Assembly (NCBI RefSeq): GCF_010729895.1
Contig: NZ_AP022612.1
Span: 5,084,001-5,148,000 of the forward strand
Length of the DNA stretch: 64,000 bases
Direction: 5' to 3'
Source: Mycolicibacterium confluentis
GTDB lineage: Bacteria > Actinomycetota > Actinomycetes > Mycobacteriales > Mycobacteriaceae
Position 1 is the stretch's first letter. Each line of letters begins with the position of its first letter. Positions 52,734 through 61,151 of this stretch are shown here, one piece after another. The position numbers and the translations under genes were made by a program. The notes beneath the pieces are model-generated. The model was not told the origin of the DNA. It did no database searches and saw nothing but the letters and a program-made list of their open reading frames with translations.

Positions 52734-53783
52734 TCAGCCCTGCTTGGTGATGTCGAAGTCGTCCGGCAGGAGGTTGTCGGTGATGCCCGCGACATCCACG
52801 CTCTTGGGCAGCTCCCCGGCCTCGAAGAACGCGTCCGCGAGCGCCTGCTCGGCAGCGACGTCTTCAGAGGTGACCGGCCCGACGGCGAACGGGTAGGCCT
52901 CGACCGTCGCGCGCGCGTCCTCGATGGGAACCCCGGTCTCCTTGGCGATGGCCTTGGCGTACTCCTCGGGGTTCTTCTGCGCCCAGTCGAACAGCTTCGA
53001 GATCCGGGTCAGGACATCCGCCAATGCAGCCCGCCGCTTCGGATCGTTGAGCGACTTGTCGGTGGCCACGTAGTAGTTGTTGACCTGATCGATCGGCGGG
53101 AGACCCTTCGCGATGATGCGTGCCCCATCACGAACTGCGATGGCCGACTGCGGATTCCAGATGGACCAGGCGTCCACCTTGCCGTTCTTGAACGCCGCCG
53201 CGCCCGCCGCAGGATCCAGGAAGACGAACTCGACGTCCTGAGGCGTCAGGCCGACGCTCTTGACCGCCAAGAGCGCCAGACCGTGAGCCGAGCTTCCCTG
53301 CGGGATGGCGAGCTTCTTGCCCTTGAGGTCCGAGAGGGTCTGGATGGCCGAGTCCTTCGGCACGATGATGTTCTCGGCCGCCCTGGTGGGGTCGGCGCCG
53401 TGTTGCGTGGCAACGATTTTGAAGCCGTACTGCGTGGCTGCCCCGCTGATCGGGGGCACCGTACCGACATAGCCCAGATCGATCTCGCCGGTCGCGGCAG
53501 CCTGCACCAGCGGAGGCCCGAAGTCGAAGCGGGCGAACTTCACCTTGTACGGCGCGTTGTCGAAGACACCGGTGACCTTCGCCAGCTCCTCGCTGCCGTC
53601 GCCACCGTTGTCGCCGAGGGTGAAGGTGTACTCGCTCCACTCCGGGTGGTCTTCCGTGGATGCGCCGGCGAAGGTGCTCAGCGGGCCTGCGGAGGACGTG
53701 TCCGCTGAGTCGCACGCCGGAAGTACCGTGGCCGCGGTGAGCATGCCGACAACGCCAAGTGCTCTGAAATGCCTGTTGAACAT
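52734..53783 (-). CDS. ABC transporter substrate-binding lipoprotein (sulfonate/taurine-type)
   Basis: A 349-residue lipoprotein with an LPAC lipobox (Cys24) and AGGAG before the ATG. The periplasmic-binding fold shows the SsuA/TauA/NMT1 features: GEIDLGYVGTVPPISGA, LKGKKLAIPQGSSAHG and KVDAWSIWNPQSA. No permease or ATPase gene is adjacent; its partners must be elsewhere or lost. It could supply sulfonate sulfur, although other small organics are possible. Confidence 0.88.
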   Translation of the reverse strand: MFNRHFRALGVVGMLTAATVLPACDSADTSSAGPLSTFAGASTEDHPEWSEYTFTLGDNGGDGSEELAKVTGVFDNAPYKVKFARFDFGPPLVQAAATGEIDLGYVGTVPPISGAATQYGFKIVATQHGADPTRAAENIIVPKDSAIQTLSDLKGKKLAIPQGSSAHGLALLAVKSVGLTPQDVEFVFLDPAAGAAAFKNGKVDAWSIWNPQSAIAVRDGARIIAKGLPPIDQVNNYYVATDKSLNDPKRRAALADVLTRISKLFDWAQKNPEEYAKAIAKETGVPIEDARATVEAYPFAVGPVTSEDVAAEQALADAFFEAGELPKSVDVAGITDNLLPDDFDITKQG

Positions 53784-54007
53784 GGGGTCTCCTGGAGTTC
53801 TTTGAGAGGGGCTCGGGCCCGAGTCAGGACACGACTGCACTCGGGCGCAACCGTGATCACCAGTGCTGGGCCCGTTGAGCGCGCGAGAAGGCTACTCAGA
53901 CAGAACGGTTGGCGGACAACAACTATCGCCGCGGGTACTCATGGCCACCATCATGCGGCACAGACGTTCAGCGCGGGAGGGATGAAATCGACGCGATTCC
54001 TATCCGC

Positions 54008-54055
54008 GCGAGCTGTGGAGCGTCAGCGGCGCTCAGCGCCGGTTCCACAGGTCAC
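54008..54055. repeat. Palindromic repeat element, copy C (right arm shortened)
   Basis: Left arm 54008-54031 and spacer CTCAG (54032-54036) match copies A and B. The right arm 54037-54055 has lost five bases. It lies in the 268-base gap between the binding-protein start and the MFS stop and reaches into the stop codon of the MFS gene at 54052-54054, much as copy B does at its neighbour. The rest of the gap shows no gene. Confidence 0.7.
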
Positions 54056-55398
54056 TGGGAGCGGGCCCAGGCACTTCCCTGTTCTCGGTCGAGCACCGTG
54101 ATGCCCTTGTTCTTCAACCCGAAGATGTACACCAGCAGGCTCACCCCGATGATCACCGTGACGTAGACGATGAACAGCATGGTGTGGTCGGGCTTGGACG
54201 CCTGGTACAGCATCGGTGCGGTGCCGCCGAACACCGAGTTGGCCAGCGCGTAGCCCAATCCCACTCCGAGCGCGCGGATCTCGGCGGGGAACAGCTCGGC
54301 CTTCACGATCGCGTTTACCGAGGTGTAGCCAGTGAGGATGACGTAGCCGACCGCCAGCAGCGCCAACGCCGTGAGCGCCGACGTCGCCTTGGGCAGGTAG
54401 GTGAGCAGGACGTAGGTGTAGAGCACACCGCCGATGCCGAAGAACACCAGCAGCACCTTCCGACCCACCCGGTCACTGAGCAGACCACCGAGCGGTTGCA
54501 GGAGCATCAGGAAGATCAGGCCCGCCAGGTTGACCCACGTCGCGGTCATCGCTCCGTCGGACCCGAAGGTCGACTTCACGATCGCGGGGGCATTGACGCT
54601 GTAGGTGTAGAACGCGACGGTCCCGCCCGCGGTGATGAGGAAGACCAGCAGCAGCGGCCGCCAATGGATGCCGAACAGGGTCTTCAGCGACCCGGCGTTG
54701 CGGTCGGCACCCGACCGGATGGCCTCGAGGTGTGATTCGCTCAGCGACTCATCCATCGAGCGGCGAATCCACAGCACCACCAGCGCCGCGATGCCACCGA
54801 TGAAGAACCCTATCCGCCAACCCCATTCGTGCAGCGCGTCGTTATCGAGGAAGTGCAATGCGATCAGCAGAGTGAACTGTGCGAGAACATGGCCGCCGAC
54901 GAGCGTGACGTATTGGAACGACGAGAGGAACCCACGCCGGTTGGCGGTGGCCGCCTCCGACATGTACGTCGCTGACGTGCCGTACTCTCCGCCGGTGGCG
55001 AAACCCTGTACGAGACGGGCAATCACGAGAATCACCGCGGCCCACCACCCGATGGTGTCGCGCGTGGGCATGATCGCCACGATGAACGAGCACATCGACA
55101 TGACGGTGATCGACACCATCAGCGCGGACTTTCGGCCACGCCGGTCGGCGAAGCGCCCGAAGAACCAGGAGCCGACGGGGCGCATGATGAACGTCACGGC
55201 GAAGATCGCGTAGATGTAGAACGTGGAGTTGGTGTCGGCCTTATCGAAGAACTGTGCCTCGAAGTAGCTGGCGAACACCGTGTAGACGTAGACGTCGTAC
55301 CACTCGACGAGGTTGCCCGCCGACCCCTTCATGGTGTTGAGCACCGCACGGCGGGTGCTCGTCGGGGCGTGCGTGGGGGCCGGAGCCGTGTCGGTCAT
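54052..55398 (-). CDS. MFS transporter, metabolite:H+ symporter (MHS) type
   Basis: A 448-residue twelve-helix transporter of the MHS branch (KgtP/ProP/ShiA-like): NLVEWYDVYVYTVFASYF at helix 1, GRFADRRGRKSALM between helices 2 and 3, and TGGEYGTSATYMSE at helix 4. Likely imports an organic acid or betaine. It is followed in transcription by the sulfonate-type binding-protein gene. Confidence 0.9.
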   Translation of the reverse strand: MTDTAPAPTHAPTSTRRAVLNTMKGSAGNLVEWYDVYVYTVFASYFEAQFFDKADTNSTFYIYAIFAVTFIMRPVGSWFFGRFADRRGRKSALMVSITVMSMCSFIVAIMPTRDTIGWWAAVILVIARLVQGFATGGEYGTSATYMSEAATANRRGFLSSFQYVTLVGGHVLAQFTLLIALHFLDNDALHEWGWRIGFFIGGIAALVVLWIRRSMDESLSESHLEAIRSGADRNAGSLKTLFGIHWRPLLLVFLITAGGTVAFYTYSVNAPAIVKSTFGSDGAMTATWVNLAGLIFLMLLQPLGGLLSDRVGRKVLLVFFGIGGVLYTYVLLTYLPKATSALTALALLAVGYVILTGYTSVNAIVKAELFPAEIRALGVGLGYALANSVFGGTAPMLYQASKPDHTMLFIVYVTVIIGVSLLVYIFGLKNKGITVLDREQGSAWARSQ

Positions 55399-55425
55399 TT
55401 AGCGAAGGTAACGGATCCAGAGCGC

Positions 55426-57072
55426 TCAGTCGTCGCCAGCCGCGACCAAGGACTCCAACTGCACCTTGGGGTTGTCCCGCTGGAACCCCTCAAGGCGCCA
55501 CTTCGTGGAGAACACCGCGAGGATGACGCCGTCGGTTCGGGTGAACACTTCGCAGGACGGCTGTCGCTGCAGGAACTCCACGTCCGCCGGATCGACGACG
55601 GCGCGGGCCACCTGATACGGAAGCGGCTCCAACTGGATCGGTGCGCTGAGTTCTGCGGCCATCCGATGACTGGCCACTTCGAACTGCATCGGCCCGACGG
55701 CCGCGAACACCGGTGCCTGCTCACCGCGGCGATCCGAGCGCAGAACCTGGACGACGCCCTCCTGCTCAAGCTGCGCGATGCCCTTGCGGAACTGCTTGTG
55801 CTTGCTGGGGTCGGTGCCGCGCGCCACGGCGAAATGCTCGGGCGAGAAGCTCGGAATGGGCGGGTACTGCACGGGAATGTCGCGGTAGAGCGTGTCGCCC
55901 GGGCGCAGCGCGGCCGCGTTGGCCAGGCCGATGACATCCCCGGGCCAGGCCGTGTCCAGGGTCGAGCGCTGCTGGCCGAACACCGACTGTGCGTACTTCG
56001 TGACGAATGGCTTTCCGGTGGCGGCGTGGGTCAGGACCTCGCCACGTTCGAACGTGCCCGAGCACACCCGGGCGTAGGCGATGCGGTCGCGGTGGTTGGA
56101 GTCCATGCCGGCCTGGACTTTGAACACGAACGCGCTGAACGGGGCGGACGCCTCGCGCCGGTTGCCGTCGACGTCGAGTTGTCCGTTCGGCGACGGCGCA
56201 AGCTGGGCCAGCACGTCCAGCAACTGGTTGACGCCGAAGTTCAGCGCCGCGGAGGTGAACAGGACCGGCGTGGAGGTGCAGTTGAAGAAGGTCTCCGCAT
56301 CGAAGTCGGCGCCGTCGGCGCTGAGCAGTTCGGACTCCTCGACGGCGGTGTCCCAGTCGATGCCCGCGGCCTCGTGCGCCCGCGAGGGGTCGATGTGCTC
56401 CTCGGGTGCGGCGGTCGCGCCGCCCGCGGTGCGGGTGAACCGGATGAAATTTCCGGCGCGCCGGTCAAGGACGCCCTTGAAGTCGCCGGCGATGCCGACG
56501 GGCCAGGTCAGCGGCGTGGGCCGCAGCCCGATGCGCGCCTGGATCTCGTCCATCAGTTCCAGCGCGTGGCGGCCGGGGCGGTCCCATTTGTTGACCACGG
56601 TGATGATCGGAATCCGGCGCAGACGGCACACTTCGAACAGCTTGAGGGTCTGCGGCTCGAGGCCCTTGGCGGCGTCGATGAGCATCACCGCGGAGTCGAC
56701 CGCGGTCAGCACGCGGTAGGTGTCCTCGGAGAAGTCGGCGTGGCCTGGGGTGTCGAGCAGGTTGACGATGCAGGTCTCACCGGTGTTGGTCTGGTACGGG
56801 AACTGCATCGCTGTCGAGGTGATGGAGATACCGCGCGCCTTCTCCATCTCCATCCAGTCCGACACCGTCGAACGTCGTCCGGCCTTGCCGTGGATGGCAC
56901 CTGCCTCGGTGATGGCCTTCGCGTGCAGGACCAGGGCCTCGGTCAGCGTGGACTTGCCGGCGTCGGGGTGGCTGATCACGGCGAACGTACGGCGACGTCG
57001 CGCTTCTGCGGAAATTCGGTCTGCATGGGGCCCGGCGGCCACTGCGGACACGCCTGGAGCGGTATCGGTCAT
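55426..57072 (-). CDS. prfC: Peptide chain release factor 3
   Basis: A 548-residue translational GTPase of the RF3 class. G-motifs are SHPDAGKST (G1), DTPGHADF (G3), NKWDR (G4, Trp where Leu is common) and an ARGISIT switch I. The C-terminal domains (KYAQSVFGQQRSTLDTAWPG, QFEVASHRM) match RF3. It recycles RF1 and RF2 from the ribosome. Confidence 0.95.
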   Translation of the reverse strand: MTDTAPGVSAVAAGPHADRISAEARRRRTFAVISHPDAGKSTLTEALVLHAKAITEAGAIHGKAGRRSTVSDWMEMEKARGISITSTAMQFPYQTNTGETCIVNLLDTPGHADFSEDTYRVLTAVDSAVMLIDAAKGLEPQTLKLFEVCRLRRIPIITVVNKWDRPGRHALELMDEIQARIGLRPTPLTWPVGIAGDFKGVLDRRAGNFIRFTRTAGGATAAPEEHIDPSRAHEAAGIDWDTAVEESELLSADGADFDAETFFNCTSTPVLFTSAALNFGVNQLLDVLAQLAPSPNGQLDVDGNRREASAPFSAFVFKVQAGMDSNHRDRIAYARVCSGTFERGEVLTHAATGKPFVTKYAQSVFGQQRSTLDTAWPGDVIGLANAAALRPGDTLYRDIPVQYPPIPSFSPEHFAVARGTDPSKHKQFRKGIAQLEQEGVVQVLRSDRRGEQAPVFAAVGPMQFEVASHRMAAELSAPIQLEPLPYQVARAVVDPADVEFLQRQPSCEVFTRTDGVILAVFSTKWRLEGFQRDNPKVQLESLVAAGDD

Positions 57073-57143
57073 AGCATCATCGACTGTATTGGCCCAAGCC
57101 GCCCATGCGGTAATCGCGGCTGCTCAGGGCCCCGGGAATGTGG

Positions 57144-58247
57144 CTAAGAGAACTCGATGATCTGCCGCACGGCCGTACCGTCGGCGAGCGCGTCCATGCC
57201 GGCGTTGACCTGTTCGAGCGTGATCGTCGACGACACCAGGGACTCCACGGGAAGCCGTCCGTCGCGCCACAGCTCCACGAAACGGGGGATGTCTCGGACG
57301 GGGACCGACGATCCCAGATAGCTTCCGATCAGCGAGCGCCCCTCGGCAACCAGGCTCAGCGGTGACAGGCTGATCTGGGCATCGGGTCGCGGGAGGCCGA
57401 CGGTGATGGTGCGCCCACCGGGTGCCGTCAGGGCGATCGCGGTGTCCAGCGCGGCGGGATGGCCCGCGGCCTCGATGACGACGTCGGCCTCCAGTCGACG
57501 ATCGGTGGCCTCTTCGGGGGTGTAGGCGTCGGGAACTCCCAGTGCGCGGGCGCGCTCGAGTTTGTCCATCACGGGGTCGACGCCGACCACGTGGACGCCG
57601 TCGTGGGCGAGGGCCGTCATCAGCGCGGCCATCCCGACCCCGCCGAGGCCCACGACCGCGACTGTCTGCCCGGGAAGTGGCTGACCCGCGTTGAGCACCG
57701 CTCCGCCGCCGGTCAGGACGGCGCACCCCAGCAGCGACGCGACGACCGGCGGAACGTCCGCGTCGACGGGCACCACCGAGCGGCGGTCGACGACGGCGTG
57801 GCTGGCGAAGCCCGAGACTCCCAGGTGATGGAAGACAGGCGCACCGTCGCGGCTCAGTCGGATGTCGCCGTCCATCAGGGTGCCCGCTCCGTTGGCGGCG
57901 CTTCCGGGCAGGCACGGCGCGCGGCCTCCAGTCGCGCACCCAGCGCACTGTCCGCAGCGCGGCAGGAAGGTCAACACCACCCGCTGGCCCACCGTGAGGT
58001 CACAATCACGCCCGACCCGTTCGATGATCCCGGCCGCCTCGTGCCCGAGCAACATCGGCACCGGTCGGACGCGGTTGCCGTCGATCACGGAAAGATCCGA
58101 GTGGCACAGCCCGGCTGCCTCGATCCGCACCAACACCTCGTCGGGACCGGGCGGCGCGAGGTCGAGTTCGGCGATTGTCAGCGGTTCGGTGATGCCGTAC
58201 GGACGTGGCAGGCCGATCTGTTCGAGTACGGCCCCACGGATCTTCAT
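57144..58247 (-). CDS. Zinc-dependent alcohol dehydrogenase (MDR family)
   Basis: A 367-residue medium-chain dehydrogenase. Catalytic zinc ligands are in GLCHSD and GHEAAG, and the structural-zinc Cys cluster is CGQCAGCATGGRAPC. The NAD motif is GLGGVGMAALMTA and the adenine-binding acid follows (GVDPVMDK). Class III-like alcohol or aldehyde oxidation. Diverges from the thioesterase gene. Confidence 0.92.
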   Translation of the reverse strand: MKIRGAVLEQIGLPRPYGITEPLTIAELDLAPPGPDEVLVRIEAAGLCHSDLSVIDGNRVRPVPMLLGHEAAGIIERVGRDCDLTVGQRVVLTFLPRCGQCAGCATGGRAPCLPGSAANGAGTLMDGDIRLSRDGAPVFHHLGVSGFASHAVVDRRSVVPVDADVPPVVASLLGCAVLTGGGAVLNAGQPLPGQTVAVVGLGGVGMAALMTALAHDGVHVVGVDPVMDKLERARALGVPDAYTPEEATDRRLEADVVIEAAGHPAALDTAIALTAPGGRTITVGLPRPDAQISLSPLSLVAEGRSLIGSYLGSSVPVRDIPRFVELWRDGRLPVESLVSSTITLEQVNAGMDALADGTAVRQIIEFS

Positions 58248-58282
58248 GAGGCCAGCTTGCCTCGACTGCCACACTCGACGCC

Positions 58283-58747
58283 ATGACGAATGACGAACGG
58301 TCGCTGCGAAGCGGTGATTTCCCGGTGCACTGGCCGGTGCTGACCCGTTGGACCGACAACGACATGTTCGGTCACCTCAACAACGCGGTGTACTACGAGA
58401 TGTTCGACACCGCGATCAACGCGTGGATCAACACCGTCACGGGGACCGATCCGGTGACCGCGCCGTGGCTGGGCGTCGTGGCTGAGTCCGGATGCCGGTA
58501 CTACGCCGAGCTGAAGTTCCCCGATCCGCTGGCCGTGGGGTTGGGCGTCGCACGGTTGGGCCGCAGCAGCGTCACCTACCGGCTCGCGGCGTTCCAGACC
58601 CCGCACGATCAGATCGGCGTAGGCGATCATCCGGTCGCGGCCGTCGGCCACTGGGTGCATGTGTACGTCGACCGCACGACCCGTAGGCCGGTGCCGATCC
58701 CCGACGAGATCCGGTCGCTGCTCGAAAGTGCGCAGACCCCTGGATGA
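58283..58747 (+). CDS. Hot-dog acyl-CoA thioesterase (4HBT/YbgC type)
   Basis: A 154-residue single-domain thioesterase. The catalytic Asp is in TRWTDNDMFGHLNNAVYYEMFDT, the 4-hydroxybenzoyl-CoA thioesterase signature. Hydrolyses an acyl-CoA of unknown chain. Its start lies 35 bases from the divergent alcohol dehydrogenase. Confidence 0.9.
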   Translation: MTNDERSLRSGDFPVHWPVLTRWTDNDMFGHLNNAVYYEMFDTAINAWINTVTGTDPVTAPWLGVVAESGCRYYAELKFPDPLAVGLGVARLGRSSVTYRLAAFQTPHDQIGVGDHPVAAVGHWVHVYVDRTTRRPVPIPDEIRSLLESAQTPG

Positions 58748-58761
58748 TTCGCCGACGCCGG

Positions 58762-59424
58762 TCACGCCTTGCGCATGCTGACCGCGAGGTCTTCCATCTC
58801 CTCCTCGGTGGGGGCGCGCAGCGGCAGCGGTGCTGCCCCGTCCGGGCGCGGTTCCAACGCGTCGAGGACCAATTCCAGGTAGCGCCGCCACAGTTGGGGC
58901 TGACCGGGAGTGTGCATGGTGCTGACCACCATCATGAGCGCACCGATGTCCAGGGGTTCGATGTCGGCGCGGACGGCGCGCTCACGTTTCGCGCGATCCA
59001 GCAGGCTCTTCACTGCCGGTTCGATCCGGCGGCGCACCCGGACCAGACGCTCGTCGCGGAATGCGGTGCCGGCGACCAACTCCTGCAGTCCGCGATTGTC
59101 GACCTGCATCTCGAGGGCCTTCTCGAGAAACCACCGCAGGCCACTCCACCCGTCAGGCTTCTCCAGGGCCTCGTCAGAAAGGGCGACCAGCGTCTCCACC
59201 CGAGACTCGAACAACGCGATGACGAGTTCGGCCCGCTCCGGAAACCGGCGGTACACCGTCCCGACGCCGACACCGGCGCGCCGCGCGATCACGTCGTAGC
59301 CGACCTCCAACCCCTCCTCGGCGAACGCCTCGCTCGCGGCGTCCAGGACGCGCTGCCGGTTGCGGGCGGCGTCCCGCCGGAGCGCCTTTCCCTCCTGGTC
59401 AGCGGGGGATTCGGAGCGGGGCAC
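58762..59424 (-). CDS. TetR-family regulator of the divergent exporter
   Basis: A 220-residue TetR protein. The HTH lies at about 18-64 (DVIARRAGVGVGTVYRRFPERAEL in part), with a C-terminal helical domain. The GTG at 59424 is the best start before the HTH, though its ribosome-binding site is poor. It faces the MFS exporter across 143 bases with two tandem operators, so it likely represses export and itself. Confidence 0.9.
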   Translation of the reverse strand: MPRSESPADQEGKALRRDAARNRQRVLDAASEAFAEEGLEVGYDVIARRAGVGVGTVYRRFPERAELVIALFESRVETLVALSDEALEKPDGWSGLRWFLEKALEMQVDNRGLQELVAGTAFRDERLVRVRRRIEPAVKSLLDRAKRERAVRADIEPLDIGALMMVVSTMHTPGQPQLWRRYLELVLDALEPRPDGAAPLPLRAPTEEEMEDLAVSMRKA

Positions 59425-59500
59425 GCCGTAAGGATACGAAACCGCGCATGTGTGTCCGTCGCTGCGCGCTGTGTCCAACGCCACGTTTTCCCCCACTCAC

Positions 59501-59524
59501 TGAAATGGAATCCGCTTTCCGGAT
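59501..59524. promoter_or_regulatory. Upstream copy of tandem TetR operator
   Basis: TGAAATGGAATCCGCTTTCC continuing to 59524 matches the copy at 59534-59557 (shared TGAAA, GGAAT, CTTT and TTCCG) and is an imperfect inverted repeat. The two copies are 33 bases apart, about three helical turns. Confidence 0.65.
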
Positions 59525-59533
59525 AGCCTACCC

Positions 59534-59557
59534 TGAAACGGAATTACTTTTCCGTTT
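59534..59557. promoter_or_regulatory. Downstream copy of tandem TetR operator
   Basis: Arms AAACGGAA (59536-59543) and TTCCGTTT (59550-59557) are a perfect inverted repeat around a 6-base centre. It ends 10 bases before the exporter start, so binding would block the exporter promoter or leader. Confidence 0.75.
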
Positions 59558-59567
59558 GGGAGATCCC

Positions 59568-61100
59568 GTGACCACATTGCAGAGAACGCCACCCACCGAG
59601 ACCCGCTCCCCCGAGTCCGGGCGGCATCGGAGGCCCGCGGCCAGTTCGAGCCGTATCTACGGGGGTGGCTCGCGCTGGCTGATCCTGGGCGTCATCGCGC
59701 TGGCCCAGCTGGTCGTGGTGCTGGACGCCACGATCGTGAACATCGCGCTTCCGTCGGCCCAGCAGGATCTCGGCTTCTCCGACGACGCCAGGCAGTGGCT
59801 CATCACCGCGTACGCGCTGGCCTTCGGCTCACTGCTGCTGCTGGGCGGCCGACTCGGCGACCTCGTCGGCCGCAAACCGATGTTCCTCATCGGCTTGATC
59901 GGGTTCGCGTCCGCCTCCGCCCTCGGCGGCGCGGCAGGCAGCTTCGAGGTGCTCGTCACTGCCCGCGCGCTGCAGGGTGTCTTCGGAGCGATGCTGGCAC
60001 CGGCAGCACTGTCCCTTCTGACCGTCACCTTCACGGAAAAGGACGAGCGGGCGAAGGCCTTCGGCGTCTTCGGGGCCATCTCCGGAGGTGGCGGCGCGAT
60101 CGGCCTGATCCTCGGCGGCGCGTTGACCGAGTACCTGTCCTGGCGGTGGTGCCTGTACGTGAATGCTCCGCTGGCGCTGGCCGCCGTCGTGGGCACGATT
60201 GTCCTGATCCCGTCGTTGGCCAAGTCCGCCACGCGGGCACGCATCGACCTGCCCGGTTCGCTGGTCATCGTCGGCGGCCTGGTCGCGCTGGTGTACGGCC
60301 TCGGCAACGCCGAATCCGAGGGCTGGACCAGTATGACCACGCTGACGTGCATCACGCTGGGCATCGCACTGATCGGCATCTTCCTGCTCATCGAGCGCGA
60401 CGTCGCCAATCCTCTTCTGCCACTGCGGATCCTCGCCGACCGGACGAGGGGCGGCGCCTACGCCGCGCTGGCGGTCTGCGGGGCGGGAATGTTCGCGGTG
60501 CTGCTGTTCCTCACCTTCTACATGTCGACGATCAAGCAGTTCAGCCCGCTGCAGACCGGTTTCGCCTTCCTGCCGATGATCGCCGCCCTGGCCGTGACGG
60601 CCACCGCGCTTGCCAAGGTGACCGCGCTGGTCGGGCCGAAGCTCTCGGTGTTCACGGGCATGCTGTTCGCGGCCGGCGGCCTGATGTTGTTCACGCTGCT
60701 GGACTTCGACAGCTCCTACCTGACGCACGTGGTGCCGGGCCTGGTGATCACCGGCATCGGGTTGGGCCTCGTGATGGCCCCGGCGATGGCGGCCGCCACC
60801 TCCGGAGTGCAGGCCGACGATGCCGGGGTCGCCTCAGCGGCCGTCAGCACCTTCCAACAGATTGGCGGGTCGATCGGCACCGCGGTCCTCAGCGCTCTGG
60901 CCGCGGCAGCGGCGTCGGACTACCTGCAGGGCAGGGCGCCGAATCCCGCCAACCAGGCGATGGCCGCGATGGAGAGCTACACCACGACGTTCTTTTGGGG
61001 CGCAGCGATATTCGCCGCTGGCGCAGTGGTCTGCGGGCTCCTGTTCCCGCCCGGACCCGTGCAGGCGGATCCTGAGGCCGAACCGGTCATGGCGCACTGA
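59568..61100 (+). CDS. MFS drug exporter, DHA2 (EmrB/QacA) family
   Basis: A 510-residue transporter with about fourteen helices. Signatures are VVLDATIVNIALP (motif D1), GGRLGDLVGRKPMFLIG (motif A), the helix 4-5 motif C with GGGAIGLILGG and a C-terminal GGSIGTAVLSALA. Exports hydrophobic or cationic drugs with proton exchange; specificity unknown. The GTG at 59568 has a GGGAGA site. Confidence 0.92.
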   Translation: MTTLQRTPPTETRSPESGRHRRPAASSSRIYGGGSRWLILGVIALAQLVVVLDATIVNIALPSAQQDLGFSDDARQWLITAYALAFGSLLLLGGRLGDLVGRKPMFLIGLIGFASASALGGAAGSFEVLVTARALQGVFGAMLAPAALSLLTVTFTEKDERAKAFGVFGAISGGGGAIGLILGGALTEYLSWRWCLYVNAPLALAAVVGTIVLIPSLAKSATRARIDLPGSLVIVGGLVALVYGLGNAESEGWTSMTTLTCITLGIALIGIFLLIERDVANPLLPLRILADRTRGGAYAALAVCGAGMFAVLLFLTFYMSTIKQFSPLQTGFAFLPMIAALAVTATALAKVTALVGPKLSVFTGMLFAAGGLMLFTLLDFDSSYLTHVVPGLVITGIGLGLVMAPAMAAATSGVQADDAGVASAAVSTFQQIGGSIGTAVLSALAAAAASDYLQGRAPNPANQAMAAMESYTTTFFWGAAIFAAGAVVCGLLFPPGPVQADPEAEPVMAH

Positions 61101-61151
61101 CGCGACCCCCAGCACCGTGCCGCGGCTGGCCGACCCGCCGCGGTGCGGTGC

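Noticed and set aside
58762..61100. LfrR/LfrA assignment for the TetR and exporter pair
   Set aside because: The exporter N-terminus and motif A do not match what I recall of LfrA; only the family-level call is kept.
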